Shown: piece after piece, positions 20,371-31,172 of the stretch
Position numbering within the stretch: the first letter of the stretch is position 1
How the letters are laid out: each line of letters starts with the position of its first letter
Origin: Candidatus Liberibacter europaeus
GTDB lineage: Bacteria; Pseudomonadota; Alphaproteobacteria; Rhizobiales; Rhizobiaceae
DNA: 64,000 nucleotides
NCBI GenBank assembly: GCA_003045065.1
Contig: PSQJ01000001.1
Location: 124,001 to 188,000, forward strand
Reading direction: 5' to 3'
Made by a program: the position numbers and the translations under genes
Notes under the pieces: generated by a model
Seen by the model: the letters and a program-made list of their open reading frames with translations, nothing else
What the model was told of the DNA's origin: nothing
Database searches by the model: none

Positions 20371-21095
20371 CGAATCATTATCAAAATTAGAGAAAATATA
20401 TTCATATTAAATACTAATAAATAGTCTAACATATTGATTTTTTCACATTTAATGAGCATACAAAGCACACTTATTTAGCTGTAAATTGTGTGCTCATTTG
20501 TGGAAAAGAAGACTAATGTCAATTAAAGTTTATTCGTGATATTTTTTACAATAATTTTTTGAACAATTGTTTTCAAAATTAATATATAAAAATACCAACT
20601 TAAAACTGCATGTAAAACACATGAGAATACAAAATGCCAATTTATATTTACGACTCTTAACTAATAAATTTAGAATATATCAATTATTAAATTACTATTT
20701 TATATACAAATAAAAATATTTTTTATATATAAATTGTCCTAAACACTACTCCAAGATATTAAATGCAATAGTCCATAATGAAAATTATTCACAATGATGT
20801 ATAATTTTAGTATAAGTAGTATATAAAAAAGATTATAGATGTTTTTATATACTTTTTTAATATTTTTATTGAGTATATAATAATCTACATTGTAAAAATT
20901 GTTATAAAAATACAAAACAACAAATGGAGACAATATTTTATATTTATCTAATGCATTAATTACGAATAAATAAAATATTAGCTCTTTTTGCAGGATATTA
21001 CTTTAAAACAAAGCAGGTGTTTTAAGTGCTTGTTTATAGCGATAGAAAATTATGAATTTCGAAAATAAACAAATAAATTACTAGGCTGATGGGGT
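20371..21095. other. AT-rich spacer before cckA, with two hairpins
   Basis: No supported gene. GTGTGCTCATT at 20488-20498 can pair either with AGCACAC (20464-20470) or with AATGAGCA (20451-20458), two mutually exclusive hairpins just after the 475-aa gene. A perfect 8-bp stem, TTAAAACA (21003-21010) with TGTTTTAA (21018-21025), lies about 70 bases before the cckA start and might be a regulatory site. Confidence 0.45.
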
Positions 21096-23684
21096 ATGAG
21101 TAAAAGAGCACAACAGGCCGATATTACATTTCCTTTTGTCAACTATGTACGTTGCTCAGGAATAAACTTATCTATAATATTTTTGGGAATTATATTCTGT
21201 TTTATTGCTGTAATATTTGTAGTTTTTATAGATTCTCTAGAAAACAGCATGGTTGTTTTGTTGTTGGGATTGCTTGTGGTAATTGGCATCTTAGTTCTTG
21301 TATTATTTGCAATTGGATCTGTTGAAATGGCAATAAATCCATCTGATGCACTAGAAACAGTATTTATGAATAGTGAGCCAGAGGGTATATTAATTACAAA
21401 CGAGCGTGGACACGTAATTTATGCTAACGATGCATATAAACAACTAACCAATGTTACTTGGAATAAAAGAATAAAATCATTAGAACATATTCTTTTCCGC
21501 AATCAAGAAGCTGGCGAAGCACTATATCGTCTTATCAACAGCATGCGTACGAAAAAAGAAGGACGAGAAGAATTTCGTTTGATCCAATCACTAAATAACA
21601 ATTCTCAAGATACAGAACCTCACTGGTATCGTCTAAAAGCGCGTATACTACCCGTTTCACTGCATAAAGACAAAATTCTATATGCATGGCGCATTACCGA
21701 TATTACCTCTGAACGCAAAGACCAAGAGAAATTTTTTAAAGAACTACAAAATGCGATTGACTATCTTGATCATTCTCCTGTTGGTTTTATGTCTTCAGAT
21801 TGTCAGGGGAAAATACTGTATATTAATGCCACTCTTGCAGAATGGCTTGGGATTGATCTGACTAAATTCACATCAAAATCAATATCTATAGGAGATATCA
21901 CCGCACGAGAATGGCTTTCCATCATTCAATCTGTTAAAGCAGAGCCAGGCCTTCAAAAAACCGTCAAACTAAATATAGATTTGCGAAGAATAGATAATGG
22001 GCATGGACTACCTGTACAAGTTGTTCATCATGTTATTGCTTCATGTGATGGCAAACTTGAAGAGAGTCGCACAGTCGTTATATCTCAAGAAAAATACAAT
22101 TCCAGTGATTCATCTGGCACTATAGCGAATATGAGGTTTGAGCGTTTTTTTAACAACATGCCTATGGCTATAGCTTCTATTGATAAAAAAGGACGAATAT
22201 TACATACCAATGCACCCTTTCTTAAACTTTTTCCTAAAGCCATGGAAGAAACCGAAGAATCTAATAGTATATTCTCTATTGTAAATGAAAATGAGAAACA
22301 GAAACTTATTACAGCTCTTGATGATGCAAAAGATCAAAAAAGCGACATATCCCCTATTGATTCACGTCATCCAGAAGATGAAAACCGTTATTTTCGTTTT
22401 TATATAAATGCGATAATTGATAAAAGTACAGAAGAACCTGCAGAACAGGCTATCTTATATGCCGTCGAAATCACAGAGCAAAAAGCCCTAGAAGCACGTA
22501 TGGCAAAAACCCAAAAATTAAATGCAGTCGGCACATTGGCAGGTGGGATAGCACATGATTTTAACAATGTATTAACTGCGATTCTTCTCTCGTCTGATCA
22601 TTTATTATTACAATCTAGATCTTCAGATGCTAGTTTTGCTGATCTCATGGAAATAAAACATAACGCCAACCGTGCAGCGATATTAGTTCGTCAGTTGCTT
22701 GCTTTCTCTAGAAAACAAACAATGCGTCCTATAGTTCTAAATCTTACCGAAGTAATTGGTAATTTAAGAATGATGATTCAGAAACTCATTTCTGAACCAC
22801 CACAAGTAAAGCTAGTTGTAGATTATGAGCGTGATCTATGGGATGTTAAAACTGATTTGTCCCAATTTGAACAAGTGCTGGTTAACTTATGTGTTAATGC
22901 TCATCATGCTATGCTTGAAAATGGAGGTGTTTTAACCTTACGTACTCGTAATATACTTGCGACAGAAATACATTCATTTAGCGGATCAGATCTTCCTAAA
23001 AAAGACATGGTACTTATAGAAGTAGAAGACACCGGAACTGGGATGTCTTTAGATATTATGGAGAAGATATTTGAACCATTTTTTACTACTAAGGAAGTAG
23101 GAAAAGGCACAGGATTAGGACTTTCTGTGGTGTATGGAATAATAAGACAGTCTGGAGGGTACATATTGCCTGAATCTGAATTAGGGAAAGGCACTATATT
23201 TAGAATATTCTTACCACGATACATTGATGAAGAGAATATCACGTCAGATATTAAACAACAAAAAGATGATTCCATCAAGCAACAAGAAGAACCCGCAGAT
23301 CTTACTGGAAACTCTGCTATAGTGCTCCTAGTTGAGGATGAAGATGCTGTGCGACGTGGTAGCAAAAGGATGTTAGAAACACGCGGCTATACTGTTCATG
23401 AAGCATGCTCTGGGACGAGCGCAATGAAGCTTATGGATGAGCTTCAAGGCAAAGTAGATATTGTTGTTTCTGACGTGGTTATGCCTGAAATGGATGGGCC
23501 TACATTATTACGTGAATTGAGGAAAACATATCCTAATTTAAAATTTATATTTATATCAGGATATGCTGAAGATGCTTTTTCTAAAAATTTACCAAAAGAT
23601 GCTAAGTTTAGCTTTTTGTCAAAGCCATTTTCTCTGAAACAACTAGCAACATCCGTTCATGAGTTACTACAATCAGATTCTTGA
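21096..23684 (+). CDS. cckA: Hybrid histidine kinase/response regulator CckA
   Basis: Cell-cycle kinase that, through ChpT, phosphorylates CtrA and CpdR in Alphaproteobacteria, and is controlled by DivK and DivL. The 862-aa layout matches: two TM helices (about 25-47 and 50-75), PAS domains (about 90-205, 215-330, 345-460), a HisKA domain with the phospho-acceptor in GGIAHDFNN (His near 485), an HATPase domain with VNLCVNAHHAM, DTGTGM and KGTGLGLSVVYG, and a C-terminal receiver domain (about 740-860) beginning VLLVEDEDAVRRG with the phospho-Asp in VVSDVVMPEMDG (near 792) and the conserved Lys in LSKPF. It stands alone. divK and ccrM of the same circuit are elsewhere in this window. Confidence 0.93.
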   Translation: MSKRAQQADITFPFVNYVRCSGINLSIIFLGIIFCFIAVIFVVFIDSLENSMVVLLLGLLVVIGILVLVLFAIGSVEMAINPSDALETVFMNSEPEGILITNERGHVIYANDAYKQLTNVTWNKRIKSLEHILFRNQEAGEALYRLINSMRTKKEGREEFRLIQSLNNNSQDTEPHWYRLKARILPVSLHKDKILYAWRITDITSERKDQEKFFKELQNAIDYLDHSPVGFMSSDCQGKILYINATLAEWLGIDLTKFTSKSISIGDITAREWLSIIQSVKAEPGLQKTVKLNIDLRRIDNGHGLPVQVVHHVIASCDGKLEESRTVVISQEKYNSSDSSGTIANMRFERFFNNMPMAIASIDKKGRILHTNAPFLKLFPKAMEETEESNSIFSIVNENEKQKLITALDDAKDQKSDISPIDSRHPEDENRYFRFYINAIIDKSTEEPAEQAILYAVEITEQKALEARMAKTQKLNAVGTLAGGIAHDFNNVLTAILLSSDHLLLQSRSSDASFADLMEIKHNANRAAILVRQLLAFSRKQTMRPIVLNLTEVIGNLRMMIQKLISEPPQVKLVVDYERDLWDVKTDLSQFEQVLVNLCVNAHHAMLENGGVLTLRTRNILATEIHSFSGSDLPKKDMVLIEVEDTGTGMSLDIMEKIFEPFFTTKEVGKGTGLGLSVVYGIIRQSGGYILPESELGKGTIFRIFLPRYIDEENITSDIKQQKDDSIKQQEEPADLTGNSAIVLLVEDEDAVRRGSKRMLETRGYTVHEACSGTSAMKLMDELQGKVDIVVSDVVMPEMDGPTLLRELRKTYPNLKFIFISGYAEDAFSKNLPKDAKFSFLSKPFSLKQLATSVHELLQSDS

Positions 23685-24110
23685 TGTTATATAGCATTCA
23701 AACACAGAAATTGGGAAAATACTTGCATATATCATACCAAAAAAATCATGTGCAAAAGTGCTGTTAATTTCATATGTAGCATTCAAAATGTACCTATTGA
23801 AAAAAACCAAAATCATATAAATGATAAAATCATTATCCGATCATTTATAGAAACTTAATTAACATGATTCAACAATCACAGTAACTTCCAATCTCTATTA
23901 TAAATTCGTACATGGATTACAAATAATTATAGGTATTTGTGCAATAGAATATACTAATTTTTTCAATACATGCCATAATGATCATAGAAAAAACAACATT
24001 GTAAAAAAATAGTATTCTAGTAATTGATATAAATAATTAATGTAGAAGTCAGATCAAGCTTCCAAGCTCATACCTAAATTAATTGGCATTAATTACTCGG
24101 AAATAACTGT
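23685..24110. other. Spacer between convergent cckA and acnA
   Basis: No gene. A weak inverted repeat, AAATGAT (23819-23825) with ATCATTT (23840-23846), may lie in a terminator region, but it has no clean T-tract. Confidence 0.4.
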
Positions 24111-26810
24111 TCAGGAAGAAAGCTGCCTTAAAACAGTTTGTAAAATACCACCATTTTTAAGATATTGGAGTTCATCTAAAGTAGCAATACAACAAACAAT
24201 AGGAATGCTTTTAGAAGTACCATCCGAAAAAGAAATTTCTAAAATAGATTTTTCACGAGGAAGAATTGTTTTTAAGTTTTTGATATTAATTATTTCATCA
24301 CCTTTAATACCCAAATTTTCCCAAGAAATATCTTCTTCCAGAGCAAATGGAATAATCCCCATTCCTATTAAATTAGAACGATGTATACGCTCAAAAGACC
24401 TAGCAATAACAGCTCGTACACCCAACAATCTCGGACCTTTTGCAGCCCAATCACGTGAAGAACCATTTCCATATTCAATGCCCGCGAATACTACTAAAGG
24501 AATGTGATCTTCCTTATATCTCATAGCGGCATCATAAATAAACATTTCTTCTCCAGTAGGATAGTGAATAGTATATCCGCCCTGTCTTCCCTCTTGTCCC
24601 AACATATAATTACGGATTCTAATATTTGAAAAAGTTCCTCGCATCATAACTTCATGATTACCCCTACGAGTACCAAATTGATTAAAATCAATTTCTTTAA
24701 TACCTTGTTCACGCAAGTAATAACCTGCAGAGGAGTTCAATTTAATTGATCCTGCAGGGGAAATATGATCTGTCGTGATTTTATCACCTAATAAACATAA
24801 AATACGTGCGCCACAAATATCTGAAATATCCGGCTCATCAACACCAATAGTTGTAAAATAAGGGGGGTTGCTCACATACGTAGAATTACTATCCCACGGA
24901 TAAGTCTCACTCGTAGCAACATCAATGTTACACCAACTACTATCCCCATTAAAAACATCAGAATATTTTTTATTATACAGATCACGCGTTACATACTTTT
25001 CAACAAAGCTTTTTATCTCACTATCTTTAGGCCAAATATCTTTAAGGTAAACAGGATTTCCTTTATTATCTTCTCCTATAGGATCTTTCGTAAGATTTTT
25101 TCTTACGCTTCCAACAAGCGCATATGATACTACTAAAGGCGGAGATACAAGATAGTTAGCTTCTACATCAGGTGAAATCCGACCTTCAAAATTACGATTT
25201 CCCGATAATACACCAGCAACTACTAAACCTTTTTCATTAATGGCGGCTGAAATTTCAGGTTTTAAAGCCCCAGAATTTCCAATACAAGTAGTACATCCAA
25301 AGCCAACAAGATTAAATCCCAGAATATCCAGATATTTGTTGAGTCCTGACTGAACAAGATATGCATAAACAACCTGTGACCCTGGAGCTAATGATGTTTT
25401 AACCCAAGGTTTGGATTTTAATCCTGCAAAAACTGCATTACGAGCTAGCAATCCTGCAGCAATCATCACCGATGGATTAGAAGTATTAGTGCAAGAAGTG
25501 ATGGCTGCGATTGTTACATCACCATGTTTTAAACAAAAGTCATATTCTTTAATAGGATATTTCGTATCTAATGTATCAGATTTTTTATAATATTCATCCA
25601 TTGCAGCAACAAAATTAGAGGGTACTTCCTCAAGAGGCATACGAGATTCTGGACGCCTAGGACCTGCAACAGAAGGAACAACGTCCGCAAGATCAAGCTT
25701 CAATCTTTTTGTAAAAATCACTTTTTCGTAGTCTATGTAATCACGCCACATTCCCTGCGCCTTTGTATAAGCTTCTACAAGATTTACACGACTTTCGCGA
25801 CGACCAGATAGTCGTAAATAGTCAATGGTACCCTGATCGACAGGGAAAAAACCACACGTAGCACCATATTCTGGAGACATATTTGCTATAGTAGCACGAT
25901 CTGCAAGCATTACATGCTCAAAGCCTGAACCAAAAAACTCAACAAACTTTGAGACAACCCCTTCTTTGCGCAATATCTGCACTATCGTCAATACAAGATC
26001 TGTCGCCGTAACACCTTCCCTAAGTCTACCAATCAATTCAAACCCTACGACTTCAGGAAGCAACATTGATATAGGCTGCCCCAACATAGAAGCTTCTGCT
26101 TCAATACCCCCTACTCCCCAACTAAGAACTCCTAACGCATTAGCCATTGTGGTATGGCTATCAGTTCCAACACAAGTATCAGGATAAGCTATAGTCTTGC
26201 CATTTTCATCTTTTGTCCAAACAGATTGAGCAAGATATTCAAGATTGATTTGATGGCAAATACCTGTTCCCGGAGGTACAACACGAAAATTATCAAAAGC
26301 CTCTTGACCCCATTTTAAAAAGCGATAACGCTCCTCATTCCGCCGATACTCTAATTCTCGATTGCGATCAATGGCATTATTATCCCCAAAATAATCAACT
26401 ATCAATGAGTGATCTATAACAAGGTCAACAGGCACTAGTGGATTGATCTTTTGAGGATTGTTTCCTAAAACGCGCATCGCATCACGCATAGCTGCTAAAT
26501 CAACAACAGCTGGAACACCAGTAAAATCCTGCATTAATACGCGAGACGGCCTATAAGCTATTTCACTCTCAATATATCCTTTATTATCATCATTTAACCA
26601 ATGAACGAATGAATAAATATGATCTTTAGTTATAGATTTACCATCCTCAAATCTTAATAAATTCTCAAGCAAAATCTTCATTGAACATGGTAGATTAGAA
26701 ATACCCTTTAAACCATTTGCTTCAGCAGTTGGTAGGCTATAATAAATATATTCAACACCTTTAACCGTTAGAACAGAACGACAATTAAAACTATTCAATG
26801 ATTTAAACAT
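24111..26810 (-). CDS. acnA: Aconitate hydratase A
   Basis: Isomerises citrate to isocitrate in the TCA cycle using a [4Fe-4S] cluster. At 899 aa it is full length for the AcnA/IRP type. Cluster cysteines are seen in AITSCTNTSNP and in GFGCTTCIGNSG. Substrate-site blocks QDFTGVPAVVD, DLVIDHS and the C-terminal swivel domain with GIEYGNGSSRDWAAKG and the serine in ARSFERIHRSNLIGMG are present. The start ATG at 26810 gives MFKSLNSFNCRS, as in rhizobial homologues. It is monocistronic, with an 800-base spacer upstream that holds a perfect palindrome at 27065-27078. Confidence 0.97.
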   Translation of the reverse strand: MFKSLNSFNCRSVLTVKGVEYIYYSLPTAEANGLKGISNLPCSMKILLENLLRFEDGKSITKDHIYSFVHWLNDDNKGYIESEIAYRPSRVLMQDFTGVPAVVDLAAMRDAMRVLGNNPQKINPLVPVDLVIDHSLIVDYFGDNNAIDRNRELEYRRNEERYRFLKWGQEAFDNFRVVPPGTGICHQINLEYLAQSVWTKDENGKTIAYPDTCVGTDSHTTMANALGVLSWGVGGIEAEASMLGQPISMLLPEVVGFELIGRLREGVTATDLVLTIVQILRKEGVVSKFVEFFGSGFEHVMLADRATIANMSPEYGATCGFFPVDQGTIDYLRLSGRRESRVNLVEAYTKAQGMWRDYIDYEKVIFTKRLKLDLADVVPSVAGPRRPESRMPLEEVPSNFVAAMDEYYKKSDTLDTKYPIKEYDFCLKHGDVTIAAITSCTNTSNPSVMIAAGLLARNAVFAGLKSKPWVKTSLAPGSQVVYAYLVQSGLNKYLDILGFNLVGFGCTTCIGNSGALKPEISAAINEKGLVVAGVLSGNRNFEGRISPDVEANYLVSPPLVVSYALVGSVRKNLTKDPIGEDNKGNPVYLKDIWPKDSEIKSFVEKYVTRDLYNKKYSDVFNGDSSWCNIDVATSETYPWDSNSTYVSNPPYFTTIGVDEPDISDICGARILCLLGDKITTDHISPAGSIKLNSSAGYYLREQGIKEIDFNQFGTRRGNHEVMMRGTFSNIRIRNYMLGQEGRQGGYTIHYPTGEEMFIYDAAMRYKEDHIPLVVFAGIEYGNGSSRDWAAKGPRLLGVRAVIARSFERIHRSNLIGMGIIPFALEEDISWENLGIKGDEIINIKNLKTILPREKSILEISFSDGTSKSIPIVCCIATLDELQYLKNGGILQTVLRQLSS

Positions 26811-27563
26811 CCAATTATATCCTTATCCTTTAAAGAAATAACTTAAAAACTTATAATCAACAGCCTTTTCTTATAAGCTGGTCAAAACAACTACTGATTA
26901 TTTATATCAAAACATTTTTAAGTATTACTATATTTTAGATTATTATGTGATAAAAATCGTACCTATTAAAGTTGCAAGCAACCATTACAATCATAGTAAT
27001 CATTTATCAAATTGAAATCAAAGTTTGAATAGCAAAAGCCATATAAATATGAAACATAACCATCATCACTATAGTGATACTTAACGTTTTTAATGAAAGA
27101 TGCAAACTTTAATATAATGTCATTACATGTAGGAACAATTCAAATACTTATGTAAGAAAATATTTTGTTATAAATCTAATCATGTAACTTACTGAGGTTG
27201 TAAATTTCCCCCACGTGTTATTACCATATTTTATTTTTAATTCATTCTATCAGAAATATTTTGTAATTATATCTCAGTTCAACTACACTAACGTAGATAA
27301 GTTCAGTAAACATAAACTTAAATACAAATTGTTTTATATATAATTTTTCTTTTAATTTATATAATACATGTCTACCCCATTGGGGTTTTATACAAAACTG
27401 GGCCATATCAAAAGACCAATATTTAGGCAGAGCTTTATACAAGGACAGGATATAATAATATTATCTAAAAATGCAATTTTTTATTTTTTAAAAAATAATT
27501 TCCATTTTTATCCAATTATTAAAAAATATATCATAGATACCTGTGTCCAACTTAAAATAATTA
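26811..27563. other. Long spacer upstream of acnA
   Basis: About 750 AT-rich bases without a convincing gene. Two short overlapping frames near 27242-27619 on opposite strands look random; one would run through a terminator. A perfect 14-base palindrome, ATCACTATAGTGAT at 27065-27078, lies about 255 bases before acnA and could be an operator. Confidence 0.4.
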
Positions 27564-27591
27564 AAAAGGCGACCCACAAGGATCGCCTTTT
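27564..27591 (-). terminator. Terminator of the Bax-inhibitor-1 family gene
   Basis: A 9-bp stem, AAAAGGCGA (27564-27572) with TCGCCTTTT (27583-27591). Read on the minus strand it is followed by TTTTTAATTATT and starts 25 bases after the stop codon of the gene at 27616. Confidence 0.8.
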
Positions 27592-27615
27592 GCTAAAAAC
27601 TACTTTTCTAGTTTT

Positions 27616-28380
27616 TTAATCTCTTCTTTGTCCCATGAGCCTAAGGAGAAACAAAAACATATTGATAAAATCCATATATAAGGACAGGGCACTCATTACA
27701 GACTGACGACCAATTACATCCTCACAGCAGTGTTCAGAATAAGATTCCTTTATCTTCTGGGTATCATAAGCAGTAAGACCAGCAAATACAATCACACCAA
27801 TAACAGATATAGTAAATCCTAATGCAGAAGACCGCAAGAATATGTTAACTATCGAAGATAATAAAATACCTACAAATCCCATAAACATGAAAGAACCAAG
27901 AGAATCCAAATTTCTTTTCGTAACATAGCCATACAGAGAAAGAGAACTAAAAGCAGCCGCAGTTACAAAAAATGTTTGAGTGACGCTCTTGCCAGTATAC
28001 ACCAAGAAAACACTAGAAAGAGACAAGCCCATTATAGCAGAAAACAATAGAAAAGCCATTGTTGCTGCATACGCGCTCAAAGAGTGTATCCGGACTTGAA
28101 GAAAAATAACCGCAACAAGAGGAGCAAAAAAAATCACCCACATCAATGGAGAGTTGTATAATGCAACACCGAAGCTTGTCAGCACAATACCCCTAGCAGA
28201 AGCAGTCGAATCAACTGCAAGACTGATAACCAAAAACGAAACAACACCAGTAATAACAAGACCAAGTGCCATAAGGTTGTAAACCTTGGTCATATAGGCA
28301 CGCAACCCCGCATCAATCGCAGAATCGGCCACACCCCGCGAGCCCACCATTCTATCCTTATAATCATGACGATTAGACAT
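27616..28380 (-). CDS. Bax inhibitor-1/YccA family membrane protein
   Basis: Integral membrane protein of the BI-1/TMBIM family, 254 aa. After a polar N-terminus (DYKDRMVGSRGVADSAIDAGLRAYM) there are seven hydrophobic helices from about residue 35 to the end. The family trait of a central hydrophobic segment with conserved Asp near the C-terminus is seen in FAGLTAYDTQKIKE. Family members are linked to calcium leak and FtsH-dependent protease control; the role here is inferred from family only. The ATG at 28380 is preferred because AGAGG lies six bases before it; the TTG at 28386 would abut it. A strong terminator follows the gene. Confidence 0.88.
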   Translation of the reverse strand: MSNRHDYKDRMVGSRGVADSAIDAGLRAYMTKVYNLMALGLVITGVVSFLVISLAVDSTASARGIVLTSFGVALYNSPLMWVIFFAPLVAVIFLQVRIHSLSAYAATMAFLLFSAIMGLSLSSVFLVYTGKSVTQTFFVTAAAFSSLSLYGYVTKRNLDSLGSFMFMGFVGILLSSIVNIFLRSSALGFTISVIGVIVFAGLTAYDTQKIKESYSEHCCEDVIGRQSVMSALSLYMDFINMFLFLLRLMGQRRD

Positions 28381-28722
28381 TTTCAACCTCTATAAATTAA
28401 ATGCATCTTACATATCATATACTGACATGCACCCAAAAATCCTATTCGGGATTATTATAAATTAATAACAATAACATATTCAACCCCCCTGTATACCAAT
28501 TAATAATAAAAAACACAACTCATTACCCACACAAGAACTAAATTTTGATGTAGGGACATTATAAGCAATCAAACCTTTGCAAAAAAACTTTATTATACTC
28601 CTCACCAGTAGACACATTCTTAAAAAATGCAAAATTGCATGGATGATATCACCTATTAAGAAAAAGCAAGTCCGAAACATGAAAGTATATACCAAAAATG
28701 GTATGAGTAATCAAATAGAAAA
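28381..28722. other. Spacer between pyrF and the Bax-inhibitor-1 family gene
   Basis: No supported gene. A 71-codon minus-strand frame (28480-28695) has no family features and no ribosome binding site, and is not called. Confidence 0.4.
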
Positions 28723-29451
28723 CTAAATCGCATGTAGAAATTGCTTTACCACTAATGCTGGATCAGAAGACCTAACAATAGGCCGAGCAACAACTATATG
28801 AGTAGCACCGTATCTAAACGCGTCTTTCGGAGACATAAATCTTTTTTGATTATCAGGCGTACTACCAACTATCCTTATACCAGGGGTAACAATAGCCATA
28901 TTTTCCCCTATTATTTTTCGTACCATAGACGCCTCTCTAGGAGAACACACAACTCCCCCCATTCCTATATCACGCGCTTGAGTCGCGCGCATTCTCACTA
29001 TAGAAGATATATCCCTATCATAACCGGACTCCTTAAGGTCAAATTCATCCATTGAGGTCAATACGGTCACAGCAAGCAAACAAATACCAGTTTCGTGAGC
29101 GGCAGATACGGCAGCACGCATGGTTTGGGGATATGCATGCACTGTTAACATCGAAATCCCCATTTTTGCTATATTCTCAATAGCAGATACTATGGTACTA
29201 TCTATATCAAACAGCTTCATATCCAAGAAAACAATCTTACCATCCGAAGCCAAATCACGCGCAAATTCCATCCCCCCTGAAAAAGAGAGCTGATAACCTA
29301 TTTTATAGGACGAAACCGTATCACCCAAAATAGATACTATTTTTTCTGCCTCACTTACTGTGGGAAGGTCAAGACCAACGATAAGACGATCTTTCTTAGT
29401 ATCATTAACTAACGATTTTGTAATAAAATTACCGATTAATCTAATCCTCAA
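28723..29451 (-). CDS. pyrF: Orotidine 5'-phosphate decarboxylase
   Basis: Decarboxylates OMP to UMP, the last step of de novo pyrimidine synthesis, with a cytosolic TIM barrel. Motifs seen are [10 protein letters not shown], the catalytic [12 protein letters not shown] (Lys and two Asp), LTVHAYP, and the phosphate-binding IVTPGIR and THIVVARPI. The only standard start in the leader is TTG at 29451, which gives about 20 residues more than typical rhizobial PyrF (usually beginning close to [10 protein letters not shown]). No ribosome binding site precedes it, so the true start is uncertain. Confidence 0.93.
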   Translation of the reverse strand: MRIRLIGNFITKSLVNDTKKDRLIVGLDLPTVSEAEKIVSILGDTVSSYKIGYQLSFSGGMEFARDLASDGKIVFLDMKLFDIDSTIVSAIENIAKMGISMLTVHAYPQTMRAAVSAAHETGICLLAVTVLTSMDEFDLKESGYDRDISSIVRMRATQARDIGMGGVVCSPREASMVRKIIGENMAIVTPGIRIVGSTPDNQKRFMSPKDAFRYGATHIVVARPIVRSSDPALVVKQFLHAI

Positions 29452-29698
29452 TAAATAGAAAATAACAACACTTATTATTTTATTATGAAACTATCTTTTT
29501 GTTCATTGATATTTGATCCCTAATCAATAAAAAACTAGGATTTTTTCTTATGAATCAGAGCGTTCCCTAGCTTAATAAAAAAACATGCTCTTAATGAGTT
29601 TTTTAAGATGTACCTGGATACTTTGACGATTATCAAGATATTATATAACAAGCCAACAATAACAATATCTCAAAATGACATGTTAACAAAACAACACG

Positions 29699-30817
29699 TC
29701 ATACTCTCATAGGCATCAACACATATAATGTGTTCATATTACCTTCCCCTTTAATAAGAGCCGAAGAGTCAGAATCAGCTAAAAGAAAAACCACGTCATC
29801 ACTTGTAACATTATCAATTATTTCCAACAAATACCTATAATTAAAACTGATATCTATATCACAATCATTGTACTCAACGACCAAACTTTCTACAGCTTGT
29901 CCCATATCTGGATTGTCAACTGTCATACGCAGTTTTCCACAAGACAACGAACATTTCACAGCTTGACTGCTTATAGATGAAACGGTTGATACACGATCAA
30001 CGGCCTGTCTCAAAGCAACACAATTAACTCGTAATTCTTTGTCGTTCTTATCGGGAACAACACTTTGGTAATCAGGAAACTCTCCGTCTATCAACTTTGC
30101 ATTCATCGAAATTGAATCCATCTTCAGATAAATTCTCGATTCGGAAATGCCTATTTTTACACTGTCTATCAAGTTCCTTGCAGCAAGAATTCTTTGAATT
30201 TCACCAACTGCCTTACTAGGAACAATAATACTAGGAATTTCCGCAATCTGAACTGGAGTATCAGTCTTAGATATAGCCAAACGATGTCCATCTGTTGCCG
30301 CAGCACATAATTTTGAACCTTCCGCAATATGAAAAAAAACACCATTTAAATAATACCGTATTTCTTCGGATGCCATAGCAAAATGCGTACGATCTATAAG
30401 TCCTTTTAAAACAGAAGATTCAATTGCAAAAGAGTATGCAACATTTTCCTCTTTCGACATTGGAAAATCCAATTCTGAAAAAGATTGCAAACAAAATCTT
30501 GAACCACCTGAAAAAACCACCACCTGTTCTTCTTTATCACTATTAGACAATGATATTTCTGAACCATCAGGTAACTTTCTCACTATGTCATAAAAAAGTT
30601 GTGCAGGAACAGTAAAGGATCCTGAAACGTTAACATTGACAGAAATAACTGCTGTAATTTCAATATCACGCCCTTTCGCTTTTAATATAAGCGAACCATC
30701 ATCACATGCTTGTAAAAGTATATGATAAGATATGGGAACAGCATTTTTACGATCAATAATTCTACAAGCATGACTTAAAGGCTCTAATATATTAGAGCGC
30801 TCAAAAATAACTTCCAT
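29699..30817 (-). CDS. dnaN: DNA polymerase III beta subunit (sliding clamp)
   Basis: Ring-shaped clamp that tethers DNA polymerase III and other proteins to DNA. At 372 aa it is full length, with three repeats of the clamp fold. Recognisable blocks are LKAKGRDIEI in domain I, RYYLNGVFFH and AATDGHRLAI in domain II, and the C-terminal YVLMPMRV that forms the partner-binding groove. A TAGGG lies a few bases before the ATG. dnaA is not adjacent, as is usual in Rhizobiales. Confidence 0.96.
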   Translation of the reverse strand: MEVIFERSNILEPLSHACRIIDRKNAVPISYHILLQACDDGSLILKAKGRDIEITAVISVNVNVSGSFTVPAQLFYDIVRKLPDGSEISLSNSDKEEQVVVFSGGSRFCLQSFSELDFPMSKEENVAYSFAIESSVLKGLIDRTHFAMASEEIRYYLNGVFFHIAEGSKLCAAATDGHRLAISKTDTPVQIAEIPSIIVPSKAVGEIQRILAARNLIDSVKIGISESRIYLKMDSISMNAKLIDGEFPDYQSVVPDKNDKELRVNCVALRQAVDRVSTVSSISSQAVKCSLSCGKLRMTVDNPDMGQAVESLVVEYNDCDIDISFNYRYLLEIIDNVTSDDVVFLLADSDSSALIKGEGNMNTLYVLMPMRV

Positions 30818-31172
30818 AATACCCTAAACCATTTCTTTAAACCATAAGAACCACAAAGATTACAAATCAAGCTACCAAATAAAAACAGACTATCAATAAT
30901 AGCTCTATAATAGGTAATTTATTTTCATAAAAATGAACACATTTGCTAAAAAATTTCAGCCAGAAACAATGTGACAAGATAAAAACTAGCAAATATGACT
31001 GATAAACAAACATAACTAATTCGGGAAAATATCTCAACCAACAAAATTAAAGTACTCAGTTATTCTAAATACAACATAATTATCTATATTTAATGATTAT
31101 TTTTAAAGTAATAATTTACAATATGAATGCAATTTGTTAGAAACTCTTTTTTATTAAGGGGTAATTATTTGC
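30818..31172. other. Divergent spacer between dnaN and pncB
   Basis: About 355 bases carrying the promoters of two divergent genes. No gene or clear structured element is seen. An AAGGGG at about 31156-31161 is the ribosome binding site of pncB. Confidence 0.45.

Noticed and set aside
20739..20933. 64-codon minus-strand frame rich in Asn, Tyr, Ile and Leu
   Set aside because: Composition is what AT-rich non-coding DNA gives; no start signal.
27242..27619. Overlapping short frames on both strands in the acnA upstream spacer
   Set aside because: No ribosome binding site, random-looking composition, and one would read through a clear terminator.
28480..28695. 71-codon minus-strand frame between pyrF and the Bax-inhibitor-1 family gene
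   Set aside because: Hydrophobic but with no family match that I recognise and no start signal; AT-rich spacers give such frames by chance.
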